Positions 1-8,434 of a DNA stretch of 64,000 nt are shown piece after piece. Source of the DNA: Rhizobium sp. Leaf262. Lineage in GTDB: Bacteria > Pseudomonadota > Alphaproteobacteria > Rhizobiales > Rhizobiaceae. Made by a program: the position numbers and the translations under genes. Each line of letters starts with the position of its first letter. Within the stretch, counting starts at the first letter, position 1. The notes beneath the pieces are model-generated. The model saw nothing but the letters and a program-made list of their open reading frames with translations, did not search any database and had not been told where the DNA came from. Location of the stretch: contig NZ_LMMM01000004.1 of assembly GCF_001422245.1 (NCBI RefSeq), forward strand, positions 124,001 to 188,000. Reading direction: 5' to 3'.

Positions 1-727
1 GGGCATTGATGAGATCACGCAAGACCGCGCGCTTCTCATAATCTTTGTCATGCGTGGCGACGATGCGCTGCGTGACGGTCTTTGCCGTGGACGATGGCTT
101 TGCCACTTCGATGCGAACCGGGTTCTGCAGGAAGCGGTCGGCCAGCTTCTGAATTTCCGGCGGCATGGTGGCCGAGAAGAACAGCGTCTGACGCGTAAAG
201 GGGATCATCTTCGCGATACGTTCGATATCCGGGATGAAACCCATGTCGAGCATGCGGTCGGCTTCGTCGATGACGAGGATTTCGACGCCGGTCATCAAAA
301 GCTTGCCGCGTTCGCAATGGTCGAGCAGACGACCGGGGGTGCAGATGAGAACATCCGCGCCGCGTTCAAGCTTGCGGTCCTGTTCATCGAAGGACACGCC
401 GCCGATGAGCAGGGCAACGTTGAGCTTGTGGTTCTTGCCGTATTTCTCGAAGTTCTCGGCCACCTGTGCGGCGAGTTCGCGGGTCGGCTCCAGAATGAGG
501 GTTCGCGGCATTCTTGCGCGCGCACGGCCTTTTTCCAGAAGTGTCAGCATCGGCAGCACGAAGGATGCCGTCTTGCCGGTGCCCGTCTGCGCGATGCCGC
601 AAATGTCGCGTCGCTCCAGCGCTGGTGGAATCGCACCTTCTTGAATAGGCGTCGGCGTGGAATAGCCGGCACTTTCAATAGCGGAAAGAACTTTTTGGCT
701 CAGGCCAAGATCAGAGAATGTTGTCAA
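1..727 (-). CDS. DEAD-box ATP-dependent RNA helicase (partial, N-terminal 242 residues)
   Basis: Only the N-terminal RecA-like half is inside the window; the gene runs off the left edge. Reading leftward from a TTG codon at 727 I see the ordered DEAD-box motifs: Q motif GYSTPTPIQ (about 21-29), Walker A AQTGTGKT (46-53), PTREL (81-85), TPGR (130-133), DEAD (154-157) and SAT (185-187). The family unwinds RNA duplexes using ATP; the short N-terminus before the Q motif resembles RhlE-type helicases of ribosome assembly and mRNA turnover. The start is uncertain: TTG at 727 gives the usual start just before the Q-motif domain, but an in-frame GTG at 775 would add 16 residues and has no obvious ribosome binding site. 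The C-terminal helicase domain and any tail cannot be judged. Confidence 0.93.
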   Translation of the reverse strand, partial: MTTFSDLGLSQKVLSAIESAGYSTPTPIQEGAIPPALERRDICGIAQTGTGKTASFVLPMLTLLEKGRARARMPRTLILEPTRELAAQVAENFEKYGKNHKLNVALLIGGVSFDEQDRKLERGADVLICTPGRLLDHCERGKLLMTGVEILVIDEADRMLDMGFIPDIERIAKMIPFTRQTLFFSATMPPEIQKLADRFLQNPVRIEVAKPSSTAKTVTQRIVATHDKDYEKRAVLRDLINA

Positions 728-927
728 AGGAAAAACTGTTTCCGTGTTGGTTCGAAAAGAACACTTAGCTGTCACAGCGGCGACGCCGCAGACCGTAGCG
801 GCGAGATAGGCCGAAATTGCTGTAAAGTCAAGGAAACAGGGATTTATCCCAAAATGGCACGGCTTTATGCCTGCGTAAGCGCTTTATTGGCCATAAGACC
901 AGCAGTCAGGGGTAACGAAAGCTCTTA

Positions 928-2199
928 TTACTGCAAGTATGTCTTCAGTTCGGTTCCGGCCACGAGAAAGCGCATCGGATCGACAGGATTGTCATTCAGG
1001 CGTACTTCATAATGGACGTGCGGACCTGTAGAGCGTCCGGTGCTGCCAGCCTTGCCGATGACATCGCCCAAGGCCACCTTGTCGCCTTCCTTGACCAGAA
1101 TTTGCGACATATGACCGTAGCGGGTGGTGATGCCTTTGCCGTGGTCGATCTCGACCATATTGCCGTAACCACCTGAAAAACCGGCACTTGTGACCGTTCC
1201 AGCACCTGTCGTGTGGATATCCGATCCGGTTTCCGCCACGAAATCAACTCCGGCATGCAAGGCCAGACGTCCGAGAAACGGGTCCATACGGTTTCCGAAT
1301 CGGCTGGAGATGTCACGCCCGGGTGCCGGGTTGCCGAAGGGCAGGGTAACAGCCGCGCCGCGAACGCTCTCCAGACGGTTGAGCGCATTGTCGAGATTGC
1401 TAAGCGACGTTTCGAAGCTTTCCGTGCCATCCGTCATCGGCTCGAGGAACGGACCGCCAATGGCGTCTTCCTGCTTGTCGTCGATCTTGATGCCGGTTCT
1501 GCGAATGATTCCCGCCATCGCATCGGCCTTGTTTGCAGCGCCAATGGTCAGGGAAGCGATTCGGCTCAACTGTTCGTTTTCGACCTTGCTCAGAGAGGCC
1601 ACCATTCGCGCAAGGCTACGTTCCGAAACTTTGTCGCTGGTTGCGCCATATCCCAGGCTGCCCTTGAGCGCGGTAGCAGGTGAGCTGGGTGTCATCAGGT
1701 GCTCGATGGCGCTGGAAGCGCCCGAAAGGCTTGCCCTCTTGTCGGCGGAATAAGCGTTGACGGGGCGGCTTTCGACCGGGGTTTCGGACAGGCCTGATTT
1801 TTCGGCGCGATCCAGCAGTTCCGTCATGCGGCCATGGCGGGAGGTGAGGGCGCTCTGGCGCTCCAAAAGCGTTTCGACTTTGCGCTCAACCACCTGCTGG
1901 TCCAGCAACTGCTTGGATGTGACGCGATCTACCTGCGCACGAAGCGCTGCTATCCTGTCTTCGTATTCGCGCTGGATGCGAGACTGGCGGGCGATGGTTG
2001 CGCCCACGAGATCATCCCGCAGGATGAGATAGGCGGTCGAGCCAATGTAGCCGACGCTCAAGAGACCTGCGAGGCAGAAGGCGGTTGCAGCCAGCCAAGG
2101 GCGGATTGTGATGTGGCGAACCTTGTCGCCACTGGCCAGAATGAGGACGTGCTGCTGGCGCTTTTTGCCAAAGGCCAGGTTTCTACCCGCTTCCGTCAA
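928..2199 (-). CDS. M23-family murein metallopeptidase, membrane anchored
   Basis: A 423-residue protein with a cytoplasmic N-terminus, one membrane segment at about 35-60, a charged coiled-coil-like stretch (about 65-120), a linker, and a C-terminal LytM/M23 domain. The zinc ligands are present: H315 and D319 in HAGVDF and H396 in HVHYE, with H394 as a likely catalytic residue. The family cuts peptide cross-bridges in peptidoglycan; coiled-coil members often act in division or shape. The start is a TTG preceded by a very good GGAGGT ribosome binding site about 6 bases away, which supports this unusual start codon. It lies between the helicase gene and the peroxiredoxin gene, both also leftward but separated by 100-200 bases. 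Substrate specificity cannot be read from sequence. Confidence 0.93.
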   Translation of the reverse strand: MTEAGRNLAFGKKRQQHVLILASGDKVRHITIRPWLAATAFCLAGLLSVGYIGSTAYLILRDDLVGATIARQSRIQREYEDRIAALRAQVDRVTSKQLLDQQVVERKVETLLERQSALTSRHGRMTELLDRAEKSGLSETPVESRPVNAYSADKRASLSGASSAIEHLMTPSSPATALKGSLGYGATSDKVSERSLARMVASLSKVENEQLSRIASLTIGAANKADAMAGIIRRTGIKIDDKQEDAIGGPFLEPMTDGTESFETSLSNLDNALNRLESVRGAAVTLPFGNPAPGRDISSRFGNRMDPFLGRLALHAGVDFVAETGSDIHTTGAGTVTSAGFSGGYGNMVEIDHGKGITTRYGHMSQILVKEGDKVALGDVIGKAGSTGRSTGPHVHYEVRLNDNPVDPMRFLVAGTELKTYLQ

Positions 2200-2298
2200 A
2201 ATCCACCTCCAGCCAAAACCGCGTTCGGCTGGATAGTAATTTGTTAAGGTTAACGAAGTTTTGACTTTCTGGGGTCGGCTCTACCACAGAGCAATATT

Positions 2299-2766
2299 TC
2301 AGAGTGCCTTGATTGCATCCAGCACGGCCTGTGCGTGGCCGGGAACCTTTACCTTGTTCCAGATTTTGGCGATTTTTCCGTCCGGCGCCACGAGATAGGT
2401 GGTGCGTTCCACACCCATGTATTTCTTGCCATACATGCTCTTTTCTTTCCAAACGCCATAGGTTTCCAGCACGTTCCGCTCTTCGTCAGATGCCAGCATG
2501 ACGGTCAGGGCGTGCTTGGCGGCAAACTTGTCGTGGCTCTTTACCGAATCGGGTGAGATACCGATGACCACGGCGTTGGCCGCTTGGAAATCTGCGCCCA
2601 TGGCACTGAAGTCGATGGCCTGCGCCGTGCAGCCGGATGTGTCGTCCTTCGGGTAGAAATAGAGCACGACTGCCTTGCCCTGCAGGCTTGCGAGGTTGAT
2701 GTCGCCGGAGCCGTTTCGGGGCAGGGTAAAATCCGGTGCGGTACCGCCGATTTTCAGTTCTGACAT
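2299..2766 (-). CDS. bcp: Peroxiredoxin, BCP/PrxQ subfamily
   Basis: A 155-residue thiol peroxidase of the bacterioferritin-comigratory-protein group, which reduces hydroperoxides in the cytoplasm. The thioredoxin fold motif FYPKDDTSGCT carries the peroxidatic cysteine C46. The resolving cysteine that many PrxQ proteins have five residues later is absent (A50, I51), so this is likely a one-cysteine type resolved by an outside thiol. I chose ATG 2766 (MSELKIGG) because it matches the family start and has an AAAGG ribosome binding site; the frame stays open upstream to 2883 but that extension does not look like the family. It is divergent from the large AsmA-like gene beginning at 2945. Confidence 0.94.
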   Translation of the reverse strand: MSELKIGGTAPDFTLPRNGSGDINLASLQGKAVVLYFYPKDDTSGCTAQAIDFSAMGADFQAANAVVIGISPDSVKSHDKFAAKHALTVMLASDEERNVLETYGVWKEKSMYGKKYMGVERTTYLVAPDGKIAKIWNKVKVPGHAQAVLDAIKAL

Positions 2767-2944
2767 GGGTGACCTTTCTTTCGCCGAATTTTTGAGTAAA
2801 TGGGCCACTATTCGATATATACCGAATAAGAGCTTCGTCCAGTCTTGTGGCGAGTCAGACGGTGTGGTTGGTTGAACCGTCACTCCGAACAGGTCCTGAT
2901 GGTATTTTCAGGGCCGTGGCAATTCCGGGAGCAAGCACAGGCGG

Positions 2945-5900
2945 ATGGCGGAAATTCGTGGCGAAAAGGTCAGCTTCAGCAAGCGCGATATCACGCCGCT
3001 GCATGCGATGCCCTCTGCCCAGATAGAAGACCCCATCATCGTCCATTGTCCGCGTCCTCGGTCGATGATGCGATCATTGTTCAAGGTCTTTGCGGCACTG
3101 GTCGTTCTCGCCTTCATTTCCATCGGCGGCATCATTCTTTCGGTCGAAACGGGCTCCATCGACAGTACCTTGTCGACCCAGGCCAAGCAGGCGCTGGAGC
3201 GTTCTTTGGGCTCCCGCTACGAGGCGCGGATCGGCTCGACATCGGTGCGTTTTGCCTCCGGTTTTCATCTTGCGCTGGTGGCGCAGGATGTGGACATCAT
3301 CGAGAAGGGAAGCGGCCAGCATGTCAGCCGCGCCCGTGCCATCGGCATGGCGCTGAACCCGCTGGCGCTGCTGGGTGGGCGGGTTTCGGTTCAAAGTCTT
3401 GAAGCGACCGGCATGGAGCTGGACACCGCACTTCTGCCGAAGGGGCAGGGAATCGACTTCTCCAGTCTGCGGGTCGGCGACGTTCCGGCCTATCTCAATC
3501 TGGCCTTTGCAGAACTGGATCGTTTTGCGCTGGCTTTCGAAGCCAGCGGCACGGAGGAAATCGATCTTTCCGACATTGCCGTGCGGTTGCCGCCGCGCGG
3601 GAATGGTGAGCCGCGCATCATTTCGTTGCAGGAACTGTCGCTGGTGCCTGACGGTGAGGGCGGTTACTCGCTTGATGGCAACGTCGCCTTCAACGGCGAA
3701 GTCGCGACACTGTCGCTGGCCGCCCGAGGCTCGCAAGGCCTCATCGGCAATTTCAGCGCACGGCTCGATGGTTTCGATATTGGGCCGCTTCTTGAGGAGC
3801 ATGACCCGGAAGGGCTCATGCACCAGGGGCTGAACGTCAAGGCCGGTATCAACATCATCGGTAATCGCGATCATGGCGAGGCGGAACCGTCACTCTCGGT
3901 CTCTGTCGGGATCGGTGACGGCAAGCTTTATATCGGCGGCGACGCGCAGCCGGTTTCGAGTGGCGTGATCAATGCCCACTACGATTTCGACAAACGGGTC
4001 ATCGCGCTCGAAAATTCCCAACTGACGCTTGGCCAGACCGTTCTCCCACTGCGGGGCGAAATCAAGGACAGCGCCATCGGTTACGATCTGGCGATGCGTA
4101 TGGAGCAGGCCACTGCGCTGGCCGAAGCGGGTGGTGAGCCACCCGTCACCTTCGACCTGACTGCGGATGGTACCTTCGACAAGTCCACCCGCAGGCTCGA
4201 TGTTCCGGCCCTGTACGTCAAGAGTTCGCTTGGCGATATGGCAGGATCGCTCAAGGTTCATTTCGCGGATAAAGGCTCGCCTGAAATCAGTTTCGGCGGA
4301 CAGATCGCCAAGATGGAGGCGACCGCCGTCAAGCAGCTGTGGCCATTCTGGATGGCGAGAAAGGCGCGGCCATGGGTTGTTTCCAACCTCTTTGGCGGCA
4401 CTGTCAGAAACGGCTCCATTTCCGTCTTCATCCCGCAGGGCAGGATGTGCGGTCCCGGTTGCCCGCTGGAGCTTGGCGACAGCGAGTTGCAGATCAGGTT
4501 CGATGTCGACAATACGCGGCTCAACATAGCGGGCGACATACCGCCCTTGCGAGATGCGTCGGCGCATTTCGAACTTGTGGGCGAAAAGATCGATGTCGAT
4601 ATCATCAAGGCGACGTCGTTCTTCCCGTCCAACCGAACATTGTCGCTCGAAAACAGCACGTTTGCGATCCATTCGGTCTATGACAAGCCGTTGATGGCGG
4701 ATCTCGACCTCAACGTTACCGGTTCCGCCGATGCCGTGGCGGAGCTTGCGACATTCCAGCCGATCAATGCGCTGAAGGACACGGAGTTCAAGCCAGGCGA
4801 TTTTGCAGGTCAGGTCAAGGCCAATGCCAAGCTGCGTATCGGCCTGTTGAACAGTCAAAGTCCGCCACCGCCGGTGTGGAGCGCACGGCTCGATCTTGAC
4901 GATGTTTCGCTGACACGACCCTTTTCCGGTCGCAACGTCTCGGCGGTCAATGGACCGCTGACCATCGACAATGATGCCTTACGCCTGAAAGGCAAGGCGC
5001 GCATCGACGACGTCGCCATGGATATCGATCTCGTTCAGCCGACACGCAAGACAAGCACGGTTGCGCGCCAGATGCTCCTCAAGGCGACCATCGAGCCCGG
5101 GCAGGTCGCAAGGCTTGCGCCCGAACTCAGCAAGCTTCTCGGCGGCACGACGCTGTTGGAAATCAATGCGTCCGATCCCAACCGTCAGGCGGTAAAGCTC
5201 GACCTGTCCAACGCCTCGATCGTGCTGCCCGGCATCGGTTGGACAAAGGGTACGGGCATTCCGGCTGGCGCGTCATTCGTCATGCAAACGGTGGACGGTC
5301 GCACCAGCGTCGATAATTTTTCGCTCAAGGGAGACGGTTTCGGAGCGCAAGGCGACCTGACATTCGACAAATCGGGACTGACGGCGGCAAACTTCTCACG
5401 CTTCCAGCTGTCGCCGCAGGATGATCTTGCCGTGAGCATTTCATCGTCGCGCAAGAATTACACGGTGAACGCCAGCGGCAAATCCGCCGACCTGCGTCCG
5501 CTGATCGCAAGGCTGCGCAGTTCATCCGCAAAGAACGGAGGCGCAGCTTCGGGCGACGGTGATTTCGGCGCCTTCACCGTCAAGGTGCAACTCGACAAGG
5601 TCTACGGCTTCAATGACGAGGTGATGAGTAACGTCAACGCAGAAGTCAATCTGCGTGATGGAAAACTGCGCAGGATCGATCTGAAGGCCGTCACCAGTCG
5701 GGGACAGGCACTGGTCGCCCAGACAACGAACCGTGGCGAAGGCGGCACCATCAATCTGACCAGCAGCGATGCAGGATCATTTGCCCGTTTCACCAATCTC
5801 TATTCGCGCGTGCGCGGCGGTCTGCTGAATCTTGCCCTGACGACGGCCAATGGCAACGATTGGAGCGGTTCGCTCGATCTGCGTAACTTCGCCGTTCTCA

Positions 5901-6340
5901 ACGAAGCCAAACTTCAGGATATCGTCGCGACGCCGACAGGGCAGGATGGCCGCAGCCTCAACACCGCCGTTCGCCGCAACATCGACGTGAGTTCGGAAAA
6001 ATTCCAGCGTGGCTTTGCCCGCGTGGTCTATGTGAACGGTACGCTGGCGCTTGAAAACGGCGTGATCCGGGGTGAGCAGATCGGAGCGACCTTCCAGGGC
6101 ATCGTCAAGGACCAGAATGGCAATATGGACATGACGGGCACGTTCATGCCGGCTTATGGGCTTAACCGCCTGTTCGGCGAACTGCCCTTCATCGGCATCT
6201 TCCTTGGCAATGGAAGAGACCGAGGACTGCTCGGCATAACCTTCAAGCTGACCGGCCAGACGGATACGCCGCGCCTGACGATCAACCCCCTGTCGCTGAT
6301 TGCGCCGGGCGTCTTCCGACAAATCTTCGAATTCCAGTAA
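2945..6340 (+). CDS. AsmA/YhdP-like giant envelope protein (DUF3971-type)
   Basis: A 1131-residue protein with one N-terminal membrane segment at about 45-66, followed by a very long, beta-rich, repetitive-looking region and a C-terminal AsmA-like end that includes FARVVYVNGTLALENGVIRG and the tail LTINPLSLIAPGVFRQIFEF. This architecture is typical of YhdP/AsmA-like proteins, which form long hydrophobic grooves thought to move phospholipids between inner and outer membranes. No cysteine-based or nucleotide-binding active site is visible. The start is uncertain: ATG 2945 has only a close AGGCGG, and ATG 3008 or ATG 3065/3068 just before the membrane segment are alternatives. Gene ends at a strong hairpin. 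Family assignment is by overall architecture and C-terminal signature, not by a search. Confidence 0.85.
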   Translation: MAEIRGEKVSFSKRDITPLHAMPSAQIEDPIIVHCPRPRSMMRSLFKVFAALVVLAFISIGGIILSVETGSIDSTLSTQAKQALERSLGSRYEARIGSTSVRFASGFHLALVAQDVDIIEKGSGQHVSRARAIGMALNPLALLGGRVSVQSLEATGMELDTALLPKGQGIDFSSLRVGDVPAYLNLAFAELDRFALAFEASGTEEIDLSDIAVRLPPRGNGEPRIISLQELSLVPDGEGGYSLDGNVAFNGEVATLSLAARGSQGLIGNFSARLDGFDIGPLLEEHDPEGLMHQGLNVKAGINIIGNRDHGEAEPSLSVSVGIGDGKLYIGGDAQPVSSGVINAHYDFDKRVIALENSQLTLGQTVLPLRGEIKDSAIGYDLAMRMEQATALAEAGGEPPVTFDLTADGTFDKSTRRLDVPALYVKSSLGDMAGSLKVHFADKGSPEISFGGQIAKMEATAVKQLWPFWMARKARPWVVSNLFGGTVRNGSISVFIPQGRMCGPGCPLELGDSELQIRFDVDNTRLNIAGDIPPLRDASAHFELVGEKIDVDIIKATSFFPSNRTLSLENSTFAIHSVYDKPLMADLDLNVTGSADAVAELATFQPINALKDTEFKPGDFAGQVKANAKLRIGLLNSQSPPPPVWSARLDLDDVSLTRPFSGRNVSAVNGPLTIDNDALRLKGKARIDDVAMDIDLVQPTRKTSTVARQMLLKATIEPGQVARLAPELSKLLGGTTLLEINASDPNRQAVKLDLSNASIVLPGIGWTKGTGIPAGASFVMQTVDGRTSVDNFSLKGDGFGAQGDLTFDKSGLTAANFSRFQLSPQDDLAVSISSSRKNYTVNASGKSADLRPLIARLRSSSAKNGGAASGDGDFGAFTVKVQLDKVYGFNDEVMSNVNAEVNLRDGKLRRIDLKAVTSRGQALVAQTTNRGEGGTINLTSSDAGSFARFTNLYSRVRGGLLNLALTTANGNDWSGSLDLRNFAVLNEAKLQDIVATPTGQDGRSLNTAVRRNIDVSSEKFQRGFARVVYVNGTLALENGVIRGEQIGATFQGIVKDQNGNMDMTGTFMPAYGLNRLFGELPFIGIFLGNGRDRGLLGITFKLTGQTDTPRLTINPLSLIAPGVFRQIFEFQ

Positions 6341-6370
6341 AAAGCGGGCCGCTGGTTGCGGCCCGCTCGA
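6341..6370. terminator. Bidirectional hairpin terminator
   Basis: A perfect 10-bp stem (6343-6352 pairing with 6358-6367, GC-rich) with a 5-base loop lies between two convergent genes. On the minus strand the stem is followed by a TTTTT run, so it should stop transcription of the leftward Gly-rich gene well; on the plus strand it directly follows the stop of the AsmA-like gene but lacks a strong U-tract. Confidence 0.8.
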
Positions 6371-6422
6371 TTTCAAGTTCTGGCACTGACAATACGTCCA
6401 CCGCCGAAGCGCTTACGCAATG

Positions 6423-7328
6423 TCAGGTGGCGTTGCCGTTACCGGCACCATTGCCGTTCCCTTCACCGTTACCATTGCCGGTTCCGTTGCCGCTGCTACC
6501 ATGGCCGCCATCGCCGTGGCCACCGCCATGACCACCACCGTGGCCACCGCCATGTCCACCGCCGTGACCGCCGTCACCGTTGCCGCCGCCGTGACCACCA
6601 CCGTGTCCACCGCCTTGACCTCCATGATTGCCGCCATCGCCGTGACCGCCCCCATGGCCACCACCGTGACCGTCGCCTTGGTTACCATTGCCACCTCCAT
6701 TGCCGTTGCCGCCACCGTTGCCGTTGCCGCCGCCCCAGCCGCCATGTTCGCCACCACCGCCGTGACCACCCCAGCCACCGCCGTGGTTGCCACCGCCGCC
6801 ATGGTTACCGCCACCGCCGTGGTTGCCACCGCCGCCATGGTTACCGCCGCCGCCGTGGTTGCCACCGCCGCCATGGTTACCGCCGCCGCCATGGTTACCG
6901 CCGCCGCCATGGTTACCGCCGCCGCCGTGGTTACCGCCGCCGCCATGGTTACCGCCGCCGCCATGGTTGCCACCGCCGCCATGGTGCCCGCCACCGCCGT
7001 GGTTACCGCCACCGCCATGATGGCCACCGCCTCCGTGATGGCCGCCACCGCCAGGATTACCGCCGCCAGGATTACCGCCGCCGGGATTACCGCCGCCGGG
7101 GTTGCCACCACCTGGATTGTTGCTGCCGGAATTTCCGCGATTGCCATCGCTGTCGCCTTGGCTGCTCAGTGCCGAGGGAATGGTAGCTGTTGGTCTGCAG
7201 AGCGCTGCTTCGAGAGTTCCGGGTGTGACCCGGTCGCATCGTTGTGGGCGCGTTTGTGCCGATACCAGTGTCGTACTGGACAGCAAGATTGCAATACACG
7301 AGAACACAGTTGTTATCTTACTGCTCAT
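6423..7328 (-). CDS. Secreted glycine/histidine-rich repeat protein
   Basis: A 301-residue protein of unknown function. It begins with a clear signal peptide (about 1-24, ending VSAQ), then a short normal-looking segment (about 25-60) with two cysteines, then NPGGG units, about sixteen NHGGGG or HHGGGG hexapeptides, and a looser GN/GGHGG tail. Start ATG 7328 has an excellent GGAGG ribosome binding site six bases upstream. Roughly every sixth residue in the core is His, which suggests metal binding or a structural glycine-rich cell-surface matrix, but this is inference. The repeat leaves all six frames open, so several spurious Pro-rich frames exist on the other strand; signal peptide, ribosome binding site and terminator all favour this strand. 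Divergent from a secreted cysteine peptidase gene. Confidence 0.8.
   Translation of the reverse strand: MSSKITTVFSCIAILLSSTTLVSAQTRPQRCDRVTPGTLEAALCRPTATIPSALSSQGDSDGNRGNSGSNNPGGGNPGGGNPGGGNPGGGNPGGGGHHGGGGHHGGGGNHGGGGHHGGGGNHGGGGNHGGGGNHGGGGNHGGGGNHGGGGNHGGGGNHGGGGNHGGGGNHGGGGNHGGGGNHGGGWGGHGGGGEHGGWGGGNGNGGGNGNGGGNGNQGDGHGGGHGGGHGDGGNHGGQGGGHGGGHGGGNGDGGHGGGHGGGHGGGHGGGHGDGGHGSSGNGTGNGNGEGNGNGAGNGNAT
6770..7115 (-). repeat. Tandem 18-bp (NHGGGG) and 15-bp (NPGGG) coding repeats
   Basis: Inside the Gly-rich gene an 18-bp unit encoding N/H-H-G-G-G-G is repeated about sixteen times (about 6776-7060), followed toward the gene start by about five 15-bp units encoding NPGGG. Third-position changes such as cat/cac and ggt/ggc vary between units, showing some age, but several neighbouring units are identical, so copy number probably changes by slippage or recombination. 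Confidence 0.9.
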
Positions 7329-7806
7329 GGGATTCCTCCATTTATTGGCAGTTCATCACCGCATTCTGGAGGCTATCTTAGGAAAAAATTATCCACAATA
7401 TGATGGTATACTGTGATTATTTCGTACTAACACCTTGACTATAGCTATAATTGATTATGATATTTGCATTTTTACTCGAAGTGATTACGCATACCGCGGA
7501 AATATATTCTAATTTTCGTGTGTTTTTGGGTGTTGATGTGTAGCGCTGAAACTCAAAGGAACGTTTGTTTCAGACGTGGAATTTCCCGATTCGGCACGCA
7601 TCAAAAGGGGCTACGTTAATTTTTTTTTGAAATTTTAGGCTAATCATGCCATGAGGTGGGCTTAGGCGCGTTTTAAAGGTGTTTTTGTTCGAGTACGACG
7701 TGGCGTCGGGTCACCTTCAGTGTGAATGCCTTAGTTTTACTGCGTGAGTCGAGCGGTGTTTCGCCGCTCCATGATCACCAGGCTATCTCGAAGGGACTGG
7801 CATCTT
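7329..7806. other. AT-rich divergent intergenic region
   Basis: A 478-base gap between two divergent secreted-protein genes, clearly more AT-rich than the surroundings, with a T-tract near 7620. It must hold promoters for both genes. A TTGACT at about 7435 followed by TATAAT/TATGAT-like hexamers is a weak promoter candidate with imperfect spacing. I see no convincing ORF or RNA gene in it. Confidence 0.5.
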
Positions 7807-8388
7807 ATGAAGATTTCTGTATTGGGCTTCGCTCTTTTGAGCGCGGTGGCGTGTGGTACGTCTGCTTTTGCCGGGCAGTTGCAGGCCACCCGTGCCATTG
7901 CCGCCCCGGAAGGGTTTTCCTCCGCGTGTCAGCGCTACAGCTGGCTGTGCACCACCAAGGCAGGCGTAAAGATGAGCGACAGCGATGCTCTCGTGTTGCT
8001 GACCAAAGTCAATCGCCAGGTCAATGCCGCCATCAGGCCCGCCGAAGACACGGTGGTCTATGGGCGCAGCAACTACTGGGCCTTGCCGAAGGACGGTCGC
8101 GGCGACTGCGAGGACTATGCGGTGGCAAAGACCAAGGCGCTTCTTGACGCGGGTTTTCCGGCCAACAAGATGGCCGTATCCGTGGTGCTGGATCGCAGCG
8201 GCAACAACCACGCAGTCCTGATGGTTCGCCTTGCCGACGCAGACTATGTTCTTGACAACATGACCAGCACGATCAAGTCGTGGGATCGCACCGGCTACAC
8301 ATTCCTTGCTCGGCAGAAGTTCGAGAACAAGGCTGCATGGGAGGTCATTCTTTCCGGTCCACGCGCCAAGCAGTTCAGCCAGATTTGA
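7807..8388 (+). CDS. Transglutaminase-like cysteine peptidase (BTLCP, LapG/DUF920 type)
   Basis: A 193-residue exported protein with a signal peptide (about 1-22, ending AFA). The catalytic triad expected for this family is visible: C101 in GDCEDYA, H135 in NNHAVLM and D150 in YVLDNM. The best-studied family member, LapG of Pseudomonas, is a periplasmic protease that releases a giant adhesin; rhizobial members have less clear substrates. Start ATG 7807 is chosen because the signal peptide begins there; the frame is open to 7744 but the extra residues do not resemble an export signal. An AAGGGA lies about 11 bases upstream. It is divergent from the Gly-rich secreted protein and no LapD-like or LapA-like gene is nearby. 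Confidence 0.92.
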   Translation: MKISVLGFALLSAVACGTSAFAGQLQATRAIAAPEGFSSACQRYSWLCTTKAGVKMSDSDALVLLTKVNRQVNAAIRPAEDTVVYGRSNYWALPKDGRGDCEDYAVAKTKALLDAGFPANKMAVSVVLDRSGNNHAVLMVRLADADYVLDNMTSTIKSWDRTGYTFLARQKFENKAAWEVILSGPRAKQFSQI

Positions 8389-8402
8389 CGGTGAACTTCT
8401 TT

Positions 8403-8434
8403 TAGAGCGTTTGCACTCGACAGGAAACGTTCTA
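8403..8434. repeat. Short imperfect palindrome, Rhizobiales AGAGCGTTT type
   Basis: TAGAGCGTTT (8403-8412) faces AAACGTTCTA (8425-8434) with one mismatch. It lies between convergent genes and overlaps the stop codon of the aspartic protease gene. Similar degenerate palindromes occur near 11721-11748 and 16142-16173. It may double as a weak bidirectional terminator. Confidence 0.5.

Noticed and set aside
50-1012. Long rightward open frame over the helicase gene
   Set aside because: The minus strand carries all DEAD-box motifs; this frame is a high-GC shadow without protein-like features.
6770-7115. Possible CRISPR array
   Set aside because: Units are contiguous 18-bp and 15-bp coding repeats with no spacers.
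6413-7403. Ala/Val/Thr-rich and Pro/Trp-rich frames opposite the Gly-rich gene
   Set aside because: Created by the 18-bp repeat, which leaves all frames open; none has a signal peptide and good ribosome binding site together, unlike the Gly-rich frame.
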